Source: Mucilaginibacter corticis (GTDB lineage: Bacteria > Bacteroidota > Bacteroidia > Sphingobacteriales > Sphingobacteriaceae). From it: DNA of 64,000 nucleotides. Every line of letters begins with the position of its first letter. The stretch's first letter is position 1. Under the pieces are notes generated by a model. It had not been told where the DNA came from. It was given only the letters and a program-made list of their open reading frames with translations, and searched no databases. Shown here one piece after another: positions 46,839-55,934 of the stretch. The position numbers and the translations under genes were made by a program. The stretch spans positions 83,215 through 147,214 of the forward strand of contig NZ_VLPK01000007.1 of the NCBI RefSeq assembly GCF_007558865.1, read 5' to 3'.

Positions 46839-46954
46839 TTAACCTCTTACCAATTTTGGTAGTATCCTTGACTGATTATAACCACATTTTAGGTCAACTT
46901 ATCATAATTGAAAAAGCGGGCCGGTTTTAGACCAGCCGTTGTTTCCGGTCTGCG

Positions 46955-46986
46955 GGGCTAAGCTTGAAAAAGCTTAGCCCTTTTTG
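46955..46986 (+). terminator. Strong rho-independent terminator with GAAA loop
   Basis: A perfect 11-base-pair stem (46955-46965 with 46970-46980) is closed by a stable GAAA loop and followed by TTTTT at 46981-46985. It lies 117 bases after the previous terminator, where no gene ends, so it probably closes a short non-coding transcript or backs up the first terminator. Confidence 0.88.
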
Positions 46987-47052
46987 TTGACATTAATTCA
47001 GCGAGATCCTGTTGCATTAAGGGAATTTACGGCAATCACTTTATACTATAAA

Positions 47053-47382
47053 TTAAATAATCGCTACCTGTCGTTCTTTTCTTCCTATTCGATCAATCTG
47101 GTTGGTAAAACAATACAGTGCTTCGCTCAAAAGCATTTTCAGATTAGCGATAACTTCTCCGGATTGTAAGGTGATTTCCAGGTCATCAAATGTTATTTCA
47201 GGCAGGGAATCCGCATAATCAATTTCAAATCTGAAAAATTCTACTTTTTCATTTAACAGGTAAACCACTTCCATTAATCCGCGGTTTTCGGTGTGGAAAT
47301 AAAAATTAAATTCAAATAAAGTATTTCTTGATCGAAATGGTTTGCTTAAAAATTCATGTACTTGTTCTTCCGGAGTCATCAT
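47053..47382 (-). CDS. Hypothetical protein (109 aa)
   Basis: This 109-residue acidic protein of unknown function has an N-terminal helix (TPEEQVHEFLSKPF), a strand-rich centre (FEFNFYFHTENRGLMEVVYL) and a C-terminal helix region (NLKMLLSEALYCFTNQIDRI). There is no signal peptide or membrane segment. It is transcribed away from the DksA-like gene's promoter side and in the same direction as it. No family is recognised, but the codon pattern and length suggest a real gene. Confidence 0.6.
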   Translation of the reverse strand: MMTPEEQVHEFLSKPFRSRNTLFEFNFYFHTENRGLMEVVYLLNEKVEFFRFEIDYADSLPEITFDDLEITLQSGEVIANLKMLLSEALYCFTNQIDRIGRKERQVAII

Positions 47383-47438
47383 TTATAAATGAATGCAAAC
47401 CTGAAGCCAATAAGCCTCTGTAAGAAGAAAGTTACAAA

Positions 47439-47825
47439 TCAGGATGCTTGTTTCAATTTTGCTTCCATGCTCAGCGTCGTATGCGGCACAGCACGCAGGC
47501 GTTCAGCCGGAATGATCCGTCCGGTCTCCCGGCAAATGCCATAGGTTTTATTGTGGATGCGGATCAGCGCGGCTTCCAGTTGTTCGATAAACTTTTTTTG
47601 CCTTGCCGCCAGCTGGGTATTTTGCTCCTTTTCATAAGTGGCCGAACCATCTTCGAGGGTTTTGCCGGCGATGGCCGCGTCGTCACCATTGCTGTTTGAT
47701 GAACTTAGCGCAGCCGTTAATTCACCCAGTTCCTCCCGGGCCATCCTGATCTTATCTTCTATCAACAGTTGGAATTCCTTTAGCTCAGAATCGCTATAGC
47801 GTGTTTTTGTGTTTTCGTTTTTCAT
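47439..47825 (-). CDS. TraR/DksA-family zinc-finger-like protein
   Basis: This 128-residue protein has a long coiled-coil-like N-terminal helix (ELKEFQLLIEDKIRMAREEL and following) and the TraR/DksA C-terminal motif YGICRETGRIIPAERLRAVP. Only one of the four zinc-binding Cys remains, as in many Bacteroidota members, so zinc may not be bound. DksA-like proteins enter the secondary channel of RNA polymerase and change promoter choice under stress. I used the ATG at 47825 because the residues before it do not look like a protein of this family. Confidence 0.87.
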   Translation of the reverse strand: MKNENTKTRYSDSELKEFQLLIEDKIRMAREELGELTAALSSSNSNGDDAAIAGKTLEDGSATYEKEQNTQLAARQKKFIEQLEAALIRIHNKTYGICRETGRIIPAERLRAVPHTTLSMEAKLKQAS

Positions 47826-47879
47826 GTTGCTTTCAACAAATCTGCTCCGTAATGGTTTGTTCAGGTATATTTGCTTTTT

Positions 47880-48185
47880 ATGCACAGTACGACCTACTTT
47901 CTTTCTGATGAAGCTAATGACCATGTGATCGTACATGAAGTGACCGGACTCCGTGTTCAAACTTTCAGCCTGGAGCAGGAGCCTTTCTATCCGCAGGAAA
48001 ATGAGATCCATTTGTTCGGCGATGATCATGGTGAATGGCTTGCCTTTGAAACCATTGGCTGGAAGGGAGAACCGATAAGCGTTTTAGAAGGCGCGATGAT
48101 CTGGTATGCCCGTTACCTGGATTACCCGGAAATGCTGATCACCGAGGAAGATCCAAGACCGGTAAATCCGATGTGGCTGAGTTAA
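47880..48185 (+). CDS. Hypothetical protein (101 aa)
   Basis: This acidic 101-residue protein is divergent from the DksA-like gene, with starts about 55 bases apart. It begins with the ATG at 47880, after a possible upstream TTG. It is rich in acidic and aromatic residues, with an FGDDHGEWLAFETIGWKGEP segment. There is no signal peptide. I do not recognise a family. Confidence 0.6.
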   Translation: MHSTTYFLSDEANDHVIVHEVTGLRVQTFSLEQEPFYPQENEIHLFGDDHGEWLAFETIGWKGEPISVLEGAMIWYARYLDYPEMLITEEDPRPVNPMWLS

Positions 48186-48234
48186 TGAACTGGTCCTTTA
48201 ATGATTTTACCTGGCATTTGTGTATCTTGTTTCG

Positions 48235-48459
48235 ATGAAAAATTTCTTTGAAGTAGTTTTCTCCGGTTTCGTCTTTCTGACCAGCCTGCTTTATCTTTCA
48301 ACAGGTTTGATTGAAAAAAGCGACACTAGCCAGGACAAAACTTTTATACAGTATTTCAGGTTTCTCATCGCTTTTTTTATGATGTTGGCGATAGGCTGGC
48401 TTTGTCTTAAAACACTATATCCTCATGAATATAATTTTCCTGTATTTAGGAAAATTTAA
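48235..48459 (+). CDS. Small two-helix membrane protein (74 aa)
   Basis: This 74-residue protein has two likely membrane helices, at about residues 5-25 and 42-62, joined by a polar loop (IEKSDTSQDKTFIQYFR). The ATG at 48235 was preferred to a GTG at 48220. It may form an operon with the gene 49 bases upstream. Function is unknown. Confidence 0.5.
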   Translation: MKNFFEVVFSGFVFLTSLLYLSTGLIEKSDTSQDKTFIQYFRFLIAFFMMLAIGWLCLKTLYPHEYNFPVFRKI

Positions 48460-48576
48460 TTGAGAAACGCCTGATCTGCTGTACCGGTGCAGTTTGAAAT
48501 TTGTCGGCCTTTAAATCTTAAACAGCCGCAGTTCCTGGATGCCTGTTCGAATGGTGATTAATCCAACTCGCAGCAT

Positions 48577-48798
48577 TTATTTGTATTCGCTTTCGATCCT
48601 GAAGCCGATCTCTTCAATAATTGCGTCGGGCAGGATCACGCCTGATTCCTGGATCCAGGTCCAGTCGTCTGTATGGGCGATGGTCGCCATGAAGCGGCCG
48701 TCAAAGTGAACGTCGTAGCCGCGGTCTTCCATGACGACTCTACAGTCCACGGTTTTACCCGCATAGTCCAGGTTAAAGGAAAAGGTCGGATTCTGCAT
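48577..48798 (-). CDS. Hypothetical protein (73 aa)
   Basis: This 73-residue protein overlaps the 3' end of the DUF72 gene by 26 bases and is read in the same direction, so the two are probably translated from one messenger. It appears to be a small beta-rich domain (YDVHFDGRFMATIAHTDDWT, then WIQESGVILPDAIIEEIGFR). It has no signal peptide. No function is known. Confidence 0.65.
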   Translation of the reverse strand: MQNPTFSFNLDYAGKTVDCRVVMEDRGYDVHFDGRFMATIAHTDDWTWIQESGVILPDAIIEEIGFRIESEYK

Positions 48799-49678
48799 AA
48801 CGTCCGGGGATTTTAAGCTCCAATCCTAATTGTTTATTGAGCTTCGGTATCAGGTAATTAAACAGGGTGAGTTTTGGCGTATCACCTGCATGGATAAAAA
48901 AATATAGCGAACGGAGGCCCTGCACCTTCCAGCTAACAAGGCGATCGAGCCATTCATCCAGCCGCTGAAAGTCCAGGCGTTCATCGCCGCTGTTGACAAA
49001 ACGGACAAAAGCATCTGGTGTGGTCAGTTCCATGTGGAGGCAGTCCCGCCTGCCTGGGGTATCTGAAATAGCCAGGCCTATTTTCAGTGCTTTAAGCAGG
49101 TCAAATAAATTACTACGCTGCTCCGGGTCCGCATACCATTTTTTATTTCTGAGTTCGACAAAATAGCTGATATCCTGCGGCATATTTGTAAGATAGGCTT
49201 TCAGGTCAGGAAATGATTTGTAGGTCAGATTATCTGCGAGCTGAATAAACACCGGCCCGAGATGTTCTTTTAAAACGGAGATACTGCGGTAAAATTTATC
49301 GCTTGGTTCCTGCGAATTCTTGAACCTGCGGATATGCGTGATGGCCTGGGGGAACTTGGGACAAAATTTAAAGCCGGGCGCTGCTTTTACCTTTTCTTTC
49401 CAGGTCAATAACAGTTCGGGGGACGGAATATTATAAAACGTAGCATTCAGCTCAACCGCGTTAAAATCCGCTGCATAATATTTCAGAAAGTCCGTGTCTT
49501 TGGTTCCCTTCGGGTAAACTTTTCCCAGCCAAAATTTATTTCCCCAACTAGGCGCGCCGACATAGGCTTTAAACTGGCTATCACGTTCGCCGGACAAAGC
49601 CAGTGCTGTCAGCGGCCCGTCCGCGGGCAGACGGTGATCAAAGTTTGATAAGTCGATTTCTTCTCTTCCGAATTGCAT
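48773..49678 (-). CDS. DUF72 family protein (YecE-like)
   Basis: This 301-residue protein belongs to the DUF72/YecE family, with a TIM-barrel-like fold. Motifs are VGAPSWGNKFWLGKVYPKGT near the N terminus, YYAADFNAVELNATFYNIPS, FKFCPKFPQAITHIRR, PVFIQLADNL and YFVELRNKKWY. The biochemical activity of the family is not established. Length is normal. A small gene overlaps its 3' end. Confidence 0.9.
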   Translation of the reverse strand: MQFGREEIDLSNFDHRLPADGPLTALALSGERDSQFKAYVGAPSWGNKFWLGKVYPKGTKDTDFLKYYAADFNAVELNATFYNIPSPELLLTWKEKVKAAPGFKFCPKFPQAITHIRRFKNSQEPSDKFYRSISVLKEHLGPVFIQLADNLTYKSFPDLKAYLTNMPQDISYFVELRNKKWYADPEQRSNLFDLLKALKIGLAISDTPGRRDCLHMELTTPDAFVRFVNSGDERLDFQRLDEWLDRLVSWKVQGLRSLYFFIHAGDTPKLTLFNYLIPKLNKQLGLELKIPGRYAESDLFL

Positions 49679-49762
49679 TGCCGAAGTTACAGGTTCATTG
49701 TTAAAAAAAGAAAAAAGGGGTTTTCAATTGCTAATAGCTAAATTGCTTAATAATCCCAAGCC

Positions 49763-50125
49763 ATGACTAACCTTTTCGAGTTGATACAGACCGTTTTTTA
49801 CCCGTTTGGGTACTTTCTCTTGTTGGGGCTGGTTTATGCGATATCCAAATTTGTCACTTTGTTTTTGGTGACAGCAGGCAGGCTGAAGTCTTTTCACGCG
49901 ATCGAAAATTACTGGATCTACCTTTTAATTACGCTTTTTTGCTTGCTGATCGGCATTTGCGCTGCAGGCGGACACTGGTTACCTTTCTGGCGCTGGTTTC
50001 TTTGCAGCTGGTTGGCAGCTTTAATCGGCATCCATTTTGGTTTTGAGAAAGGGAGTGCCGTTAGTGATAAGGACATGGAAGAATTCGAGAACAACATCAA
50101 TGACCATATCAGGAATAAAGAATAA
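49763..50125 (+). CDS. Multi-pass hypothetical membrane protein (120 aa)
   Basis: This 120-residue protein has three to four membrane helices (about residues 12-36, 48-68 and 74-92) and a charged C-terminal tail (KDMEEFENNINDHIRNKE). It starts about 85 bases from the divergent DUF72 gene. No family is recognised. Confidence 0.6.
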   Translation: MTNLFELIQTVFYPFGYFLLLGLVYAISKFVTLFLVTAGRLKSFHAIENYWIYLLITLFCLLIGICAAGGHWLPFWRWFLCSWLAALIGIHFGFEKGSAVSDKDMEEFENNINDHIRNKE

Positions 50126-50147
50126 GTTTTTTTAAAAATTATACCGG

Positions 50148-50414
50148 TCAGCGTTTCAGCGTTTTTAACAATTCATCCATTTCCTTCTGGTAGCCGCTGA
50201 TCGCGCCCGCTGCTTCTTCCTGCTCATAAACATTGAGTAATTCCCCGTCATAGACCCAGTTACCCGCTTGATCAAAAAGGATCCTTCCCATTTCTTTTTC
50301 TTCCAGTGGGTCAAAGAGGCGGTAGCCCTCACCGCCATCCGGAAAAATATGCAGCCAGGTCGCGCTGCTGAGTTTCAGCGATTTGGGGAGGTCATCGAAT
50401 AACTTTTTTCTCAT
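50148..50414 (-). CDS. Hypothetical protein (88 aa)
   Basis: This 88-residue acidic protein is divergent from the imuA operon, with the starts 88 bases apart. It has a YRLFDPLEEKEMGRILFDQA segment and a helical C terminus (EQEEAAGAISGYQKEMDELL). The inverted repeat at 50457-50475 lies between the two starts, so it could regulate both. No family is recognised. Confidence 0.6.
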   Translation of the reverse strand: MRKKLFDDLPKSLKLSSATWLHIFPDGGEGYRLFDPLEEKEMGRILFDQAGNWVYDGELLNVYEQEEAAGAISGYQKEMDELLKTLKR

Positions 50415-50456
50415 AAAAACAAAAGTGGAGAAAAAAATGTAAAAAAGTAAAAGAAA

Positions 50457-50475
50457 ATGCTAAAAATATTAGCAT
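50457..50475. promoter_or_regulatory. Perfect inverted repeat in front of imuA, likely repressor operator
   Basis: Arms ATGCTAA (50457-50463) and TTAGCAT (50469-50475) are separated by five bases. The repeat ends 27 bases before the imuA ATG and sits in the only gap between the operon and a divergent gene, where the promoter should be. Mutagenesis cassettes of this kind are usually under damage control, so this may be the site of a LexA-like or other repressor. No T run follows, so it is not a terminator. Confidence 0.55.
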
Positions 50476-50502
50476 AACTTTATAGTCCCAAAAAGAACGG
50501 AT

Positions 50503-51228
50503 ATGCAAGCGACAAAACAGGAAATTATAGAAAAACTTCGCGGGGAGCTGCTGACCTGGGAAGGCTTCAAACCGCCGCAGCCGGGCGAAAGTCAACACTT
50601 TGGCCTGGGAACGATGGAAACCGCATTTCCAAACGGCATATTCCCGACCGGCGCTATTCATGAGTTCATCAGCAGCAGCCCGGAAGATACCGCCGCCAGC
50701 GGCGGCTTTATTGCCGGTCTGGTTCAAAAACTGCTTTCAGGCGGCGGAGCCTGCCTGTGGATCAGTTATACCCGGCGCATTTACCCGCCCGCGCTAAAAC
50801 TGTTCGGGGTGGACCCGGACCGGGTGATTTTTGTCGATGTCCCTTTACAAAAAGATCTGTTGTGGGTGACGGAGGAAGCGCTGAAATGCGAAGGGGTCGC
50901 AACGGTGATCTGCGAAACCAAAGAGCTGAGCTTTACAGAATCCCAGCGGCTGCAGCTGGCCGTGGAAAAAAGTCATGTTACGGGTTTTGTGCTGCGCAAA
51001 GACGTCCGTAAGATCAACACGACAGCATGCGTCACCCGCTGGCAGGTCCGCTCCGTTCGCAGCCAATTGAGAGCGGGTATGCCCGGTGTCGGCCATCCGC
51101 GCTGGCAGGTCGAACTGCTGAAAGTACGCAACGGCAAGCCGGGAAACTGGACCGTGGAATGGAAAAAGCAGGATTTTCAAACGATTGTTAAACCGACTAT
51201 AGCGGAAGCCGCCCGTCGTTATGCCTAA
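50503..51228 (+). CDS. imuA: ImuA-like protein of the mutagenesis cassette
   Basis: This 241-residue protein is a RecA/SulA-like ImuA. The N-terminal part (GLGTMETAFPNGIFPTGAIH, then EFISSSPEDTAASGGFIAGL) resembles the start of the RecA core but has no intact Walker A. ImuA is the first gene of the imuA-imuB-dnaE2 damage-inducible mutagenesis operon and links the error-prone polymerase to the RecA filament. Its stop overlaps the start of imuB by eight bases, typical of the operon. A likely operator lies just upstream. Confidence 0.87.
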   Translation: MQATKQEIIEKLRGELLTWEGFKPPQPGESQHFGLGTMETAFPNGIFPTGAIHEFISSSPEDTAASGGFIAGLVQKLLSGGGACLWISYTRRIYPPALKLFGVDPDRVIFVDVPLQKDLLWVTEEALKCEGVATVICETKELSFTESQRLQLAVEKSHVTGFVLRKDVRKINTTACVTRWQVRSVRSQLRAGMPGVGHPRWQVELLKVRNGKPGNWTVEWKKQDFQTIVKPTIAEAARRYA

Positions 51229-52723
51229 ACGTTTTGCCGCTATATGGTTCCGGCATTTGCTGACGGACTGGAAGGCGATCCGCCAGCCCGGTCTGAAAGG
51301 GACAGCCTATGTCTTTGCCGAACACGACCATGGCCGGATGCTGATCACGGCGCTGACAGAAGAGGCACGCCGTTACGGCGTAAGCGAAGGCATGACGGTA
51401 ACCGATGCACGGGTCATTGTACCTGACCTCCAGGTGTTCGACGGCAAGCCCGGACGTAACCTGAAACTACTGACAGGCCTTGCGGAATGGTGCCTGCGCT
51501 ATACGCCGCTGGTGCAACTTGACCCGCCCGACGGCTTATTGCTGGATGTCACCGGCTGTACCCATCTGAAAGGCGGCGAAAAAGCTTATTTGCAGGAGAT
51601 CGTTTCCCGTTTAAAAACGCTGGGCTATGAAGTCCGTCCGGCCATTGCCGACACGATCGGCACTGCCTGGGGTGTCGCACGCTGCGCCACATCGGGACTG
51701 ATCGTTGCTGAAGGCGGTCATCGCAACGCGCTCATGCCATTGCCGCCCTATGCCCTGCGTTTGTCAGTTGACCATTTATTAAAGCTCCGGAATTTAGGAC
51801 TGCACCAGATCAGCAGTTTTATTCATATGCCCGATACGGTGATCCGCCGCCGTTTCGGGAAATCGATGGTTTTACGTTTGCAACAGGCACTGGGACAGGA
51901 ACCGGAATACCTGTTCCCGCTCAAAGAGCCGGTGCCTTACAGCGAGCGGCTGGAATGCCCGGAGCCCGTCAGAACCCGGCCCGCCATCGAGATCGGTTTA
52001 AATAATTTGCTGGAAAGACTATGTAAAAGGCTTTACGGTGAGGGCCTCGGCCTGCGATCTGCCGCGTTCACCTGGTACCGGATCGACGGCAAGAACGGCA
52101 ATATCACCATTGGAACCAACCATGCCAGTAACCGGATGCAGCATATTTTTAAACTGTTTTTTATCAAGCTGGACACTGTCGCGCCGGGACTGGGCATTGA
52201 GCTGTTTACGCTGGACGCGCTGAAGACCGAACCCGTCAGCGACAAACAAAGCGAATTGTGGTCATCGAAAGGCGGTGTGGACAGCGAAGAAGTTGCCGAA
52301 CTCCTCGACCGGCTCGCGGGCCGCATCGGCAATGCAGCGATCAGCCGTTATTTGCCGGGCGAACATTACTGGCCGGAACGCACGCCCAAACCGGATATTA
52401 GCCTAAAAGAAAAACCCGGGAGCGAGTGGCGCACGGATAAGCCGCGCCCCATGCAAATACTGGATAAGCCCGAACCCATCGAGGCGATGGCGCTCACACC
52501 GGATTACCCGCCAAGGCTGTTTATCTGGAAAGGGGAGCAGCATATTATCGTTGGTGCGGACGGCCCCGAACGCATTGAACGCGAATGGTGGCTGGAACCG
52601 GGCGAACACCGGGATTATTATGTCGCCGAAGATGAACAGGGGCGCCGCTACTGGCTTTACCGCTCAGGCCACTATAACGCAGAAAACAACCAGCACTGGT
52701 ACTTACACGGCTTTTTCGCATGA
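51221..52723 (+). CDS. imuB: ImuB-like Y-family polymerase homologue (probably inactive)
   Basis: This 500-residue protein has the Y-family polymerase fold, but the catalytic acidic residues are not conserved: motif I reads AAIWFRHLL instead of having the usual Asp-x-Asp, and motif III keeps only one Asp in LLLDVTGCTHLKGG. This is as expected for ImuB, which lacks polymerase activity and bridges DnaE2 to the sliding clamp. A helix-hairpin-helix region (LLKLRNLGLHQISSFIHM) and a long C-terminal part follow. It overlaps imuA by eight bases and dnaE2 by an ATGA. Confidence 0.88.
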   Translation: MPKRFAAIWFRHLLTDWKAIRQPGLKGTAYVFAEHDHGRMLITALTEEARRYGVSEGMTVTDARVIVPDLQVFDGKPGRNLKLLTGLAEWCLRYTPLVQLDPPDGLLLDVTGCTHLKGGEKAYLQEIVSRLKTLGYEVRPAIADTIGTAWGVARCATSGLIVAEGGHRNALMPLPPYALRLSVDHLLKLRNLGLHQISSFIHMPDTVIRRRFGKSMVLRLQQALGQEPEYLFPLKEPVPYSERLECPEPVRTRPAIEIGLNNLLERLCKRLYGEGLGLRSAAFTWYRIDGKNGNITIGTNHASNRMQHIFKLFFIKLDTVAPGLGIELFTLDALKTEPVSDKQSELWSSKGGVDSEEVAELLDRLAGRIGNAAISRYLPGEHYWPERTPKPDISLKEKPGSEWRTDKPRPMQILDKPEPIEAMALTPDYPPRLFIWKGEQHIIVGADGPERIEREWWLEPGEHRDYYVAEDEQGRRYWLYRSGHYNAENNQHWYLHGFFA

Positions 52724-55700
52724 GTTACGTAGAATTACAGGTAACCAGCAATTTTAGTTTCCGGCGCGGCGGCAGCCATCCCGAGGAACTCGTCGACCAG
52801 GCAGCTGATATCGGCTATGATGCGATCGGTATCACCGACCGGAATACCTTCGCGGGTGTCGTCCGCGCCTACCAGGTAGCTAAGGACCGCAAAATCCGCC
52901 TGATCCCCGGCGTGCGCCTTGACCTGCTCGACGGCCCGGGCTTACTGGCCTATCCGACCAATAAAACCGCTTATGCCCGGCTTTCCGCTTTGTTAACGCT
53001 TGGAAACCTTCGGGCAGAAAAGGAGCAATGCCATATCACTAAAAAAGATGTTTACCGGCACGCCAAAGGGTCGTACTTCATCATCATCCCGCCGGACAAG
53101 ATCACCCAGGATTTTGAATTTGAGCTGGTTTTTACGCAGCACGTCAAAGACTACCGGGAGAACCTGCCTAACCTGTATATCGCGGCGACAAAATATTACA
53201 CCGGTGACGATGCCAAGCGCCTGTTCCTGTTAGCCGAACTGGGCGTCCCCCTGGTGGCAACGAACGATGTGCATTACCATGACGTCAGCCGCCGTGAATT
53301 GCAGGATATCCTGACCTGTGTGCGGGAGAAATGCACGATTTTTAATGCGGGTTATAAACTGCACCAAAACGCCGAGCGGCACCTTAAAGAAAAAGCGGAG
53401 ATGGACCGGCTATTCCGCAGCTATCCCGAAGCCATTGCCAATGCCCGCAATATTGCCGATGCCTGCCGCTTCGACCTGAAGTCACTGAAATATAAATACC
53501 CCGGTGAGCTGACGACCGATGGCCGTACGCCCCAGCAGCAACTGGAATACCTCGCCTGGAAAGGGGCCAACCTGTATTACGCCGGTGACGTCCCCGAAAA
53601 AGTAGTCAAAGCTATTGAAGAGGAGCTCGGGATCATTGCCGAACTGGATGTGGCCGATTATTTTCTGACGGTTGAAGATTATGTGACCTGGGCCCGGAAA
53701 CAGCAGATCCTTTGCCAGGGCCGTGGTTCCGCCGCTAACTCCGCGGTGTGCTTTGTATTGGGGATCACCGCTGTACCGCCGGATAAATCCAACCTGCTCT
53801 TCGCCCGTTTCCTTTCCAAAGAACGTAACGAACCGCCCGATATCGACGTGGACTTTGAGCATGAACGGCGGGAAGAAGTCATGCAGTATGTCTATAACCG
53901 CTTCGGCCGTGACCGGGCAGCAATCCTGCCGACGGTGTTCACGCTGCATTATAAAGGTGCCGTCCAGGATGTCGGCCGTGCAATGGGGCTGTCCGTAGAT
54001 GTGGTCAGGCAGCTATCGGACGCTTACGGCGACCTGTCAGACGATGAGATAACAGCGGAGCAAATCAAGACACTGGGACTTAACGCCAAAGACCCGCATT
54101 TACTCAAAGTCATTGAACTGACCGGCCTGCTGATCGGGTTCCCAAGGCAGCTGGGCCAGCATACCGGCGGCTTTGTCATCACCGATGGCAAGCTCAGCGA
54201 TCTGTGCCCCATCTTTCATGCCCGTATGAAGGACCGCACCAATATCGAATGGAACAAGGACGACATCGACGCGCTGGGTTTTATGAAGGTGGATCTCTTG
54301 TCTTTGGGGATGCTGACCTGCATTCGCAAAGCTTTTGATTTGATACAAAACCATTACGGGATCACCCTGACGCTGGCGAATATCCCGCAGGATGATGCCA
54401 AAGTCTACGAAATGATCACCGCAGCGGACACCATCGGCGTATTCCAGATCGAGAGCCGTGCGCAAATGTCCATGCTGCCGCGGATGAAACCCACCTGTTT
54501 CTATGACCTGGTCATCGAAGTGGCCATCGTAAGGCCGGGGCCGATACAGGGCGATATGGTACATCCCTACATCCGCAGGCGAAACGGCGAAGAAGAAGTC
54601 GACTATCCCAATGACGAAATAAAAGGAATATTGGCACGTACACTCGGCGTTCCCTTGTTCCAGGAACAGGCCATGGAACTGGCCATCGTAGCAGCCGGTT
54701 TCACGCCGGGCGAAGCCGACCTGCTGCGGCGCACCATGGCGACCTTTAAATTTAATGGCATGGTCAGCAAATTTGAGCATAAACTGATCACCGGCATGAT
54801 CTCCCGCGGCTACGACGAAGCATATGCCCGCCGCATATTTAAACAATTGGAGGGCTTTGGCAGCTATGGTTTCCCGGAAAGCCACGCGGCCAGCTTTGCG
54901 CTGCTGGTCTATGTTTCCTGCTGGCTGAAATTCTATTACCCGGAAGTCTTTTGCGCGGCGCTGCTCAACAGCCAGCCGATGGGCTTTTACCAGCCTGCGC
55001 AGATCGTACGGAACGCGCGCGAACATGGCGTTAAAATACTGCCCATCGATGTCAACCACTCGCAATGGGACAGCACGCTGGAAGCCAGGCAAGGTAAATA
55101 TTTCGCGATGCGATTAGGCCTCCGGGAGATTGATGGCATCCGTGAAGAAGAAATGGAGAAACTGGTAGCGGGCAGGACAAGGCATTATACCGCCCCGCAC
55201 CAGCTTTGCGATGCCGGTGTGAGCGTGGCGACCATGGAGACATTGGCCAATGCCGATGCGTTCCGTTCCATGGGCCTTGACCGCAGGCGCGCCCTTTGGG
55301 AAGTTTCGGCGCTGCATGACCGGCCGGTACAATTGATGCAGGGCCAGCCATCGGCAAGTGTTCATGAGCCGGAAGTAAATTTACCTGCCTTGCGGCTCTC
55401 GGAGCACGTCGTACAGGATTACGCAACGACCGGGCTTTCGATCAAGGGCCACCCGTTGACCTTTATCCGGCATCAGCTCGAACTGCTGCATATCATCACT
55501 GCCAAAGAAGCCAACGGTACCGACAATAAAAAACTGATTAAAATTGCCGGCCTGATCCTGATCCGCCAGCGGCCGGGCACCGCGAAAGGGGTATGCTTTA
55601 TCACCCTGGAGGATGAAACGGGAACCGCCAACCTGGTCGTCTTCCCCAAACTTTTTGACAAATACCGTAAAGAGATCCTGCACTCCCGTTTATTGATGGT

Positions 55701-55929
55701 AGAAGGCGTCGTCGAACGTACCGAAGTAACGCATATCATTGTACGGAGGGTATTTAATATCACCAAATTACTGGGTGACCTGACAGCCATTAAAAACGAA
55801 AAGCAGCCCGTAATGACGCTGTCCCGTGCCGATGAAAAAGCCGCACCGTTTGTGCCGGCGGATAAACCGCTCAAAACCCTGGACAAGGAATCAGCGGATT
55901 ACCTGCATAAAGGCAGGAATTTTAAATAA
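52720..55929 (+). CDS. dnaE2: Error-prone DNA polymerase III alpha subunit DnaE2
   Basis: This 1069-residue polymerase starts with a PHP domain (VELQVTSNFSFRRGGSHPEE, then YDAIGITDRNTFAGVV), followed by the C-family catalytic core with FLSKERNEPPDIDVDFEHER and GRGSAANSAVCFVLGI, a helix-hairpin-helix region, and an OB fold (IAGLILIRQRPGTAKGVCFI, then TLEDETGTANLVVFPKLF). Length and C-terminal layout match DnaE2, which copies past lesions with ImuA and ImuB and raises mutation after damage. It starts in an ATGA overlap with imuB. The end lies five bases from the convergent SRAP gene. Confidence 0.94.
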   Translation: MSYVELQVTSNFSFRRGGSHPEELVDQAADIGYDAIGITDRNTFAGVVRAYQVAKDRKIRLIPGVRLDLLDGPGLLAYPTNKTAYARLSALLTLGNLRAEKEQCHITKKDVYRHAKGSYFIIIPPDKITQDFEFELVFTQHVKDYRENLPNLYIAATKYYTGDDAKRLFLLAELGVPLVATNDVHYHDVSRRELQDILTCVREKCTIFNAGYKLHQNAERHLKEKAEMDRLFRSYPEAIANARNIADACRFDLKSLKYKYPGELTTDGRTPQQQLEYLAWKGANLYYAGDVPEKVVKAIEEELGIIAELDVADYFLTVEDYVTWARKQQILCQGRGSAANSAVCFVLGITAVPPDKSNLLFARFLSKERNEPPDIDVDFEHERREEVMQYVYNRFGRDRAAILPTVFTLHYKGAVQDVGRAMGLSVDVVRQLSDAYGDLSDDEITAEQIKTLGLNAKDPHLLKVIELTGLLIGFPRQLGQHTGGFVITDGKLSDLCPIFHARMKDRTNIEWNKDDIDALGFMKVDLLSLGMLTCIRKAFDLIQNHYGITLTLANIPQDDAKVYEMITAADTIGVFQIESRAQMSMLPRMKPTCFYDLVIEVAIVRPGPIQGDMVHPYIRRRNGEEEVDYPNDEIKGILARTLGVPLFQEQAMELAIVAAGFTPGEADLLRRTMATFKFNGMVSKFEHKLITGMISRGYDEAYARRIFKQLEGFGSYGFPESHAASFALLVYVSCWLKFYYPEVFCAALLNSQPMGFYQPAQIVRNAREHGVKILPIDVNHSQWDSTLEARQGKYFAMRLGLREIDGIREEEMEKLVAGRTRHYTAPHQLCDAGVSVATMETLANADAFRSMGLDRRRALWEVSALHDRPVQLMQGQPSASVHEPEVNLPALRLSEHVVQDYATTGLSIKGHPLTFIRHQLELLHIITAKEANGTDNKKLIKIAGLILIRQRPGTAKGVCFITLEDETGTANLVVFPKLFDKYRKEILHSRLLMVEGVVERTEVTHIIVRRVFNITKLLGDLTAIKNEKQPVMTLSRADEKAAPFVPADKPLKTLDKESADYLHKGRNFK

Positions 55930-55934
55930 GTGTG

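Larger units (their letters stand above)
46700..47052 (+). other. AT-rich gap with two terminators
   Basis: No gene is seen in this gap of about 350 bases. The first 110 bases are very AT-rich and could hold a promoter. Two separate rho-independent terminators follow at 46809-46838 and 46955-46986. The 115 bases between them, including GC-rich segments at 46918-46955, may encode a small RNA; this is an inference. Confidence 0.45.

Noticed and set aside
46984..47169. A 61-codon plus-strand frame starting at the terminator
   Set aside because: It starts in the T run of a terminator, has no recognisable features, and overlaps the real-looking minus-strand gene at 47053-47382.
54100..55092. A 330-codon minus-strand frame inside dnaE2
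   Set aside because: It lies fully inside a clearly real gene on the other strand, and such long shadow frames are common in GC-richer coding DNA. The product has no family features.
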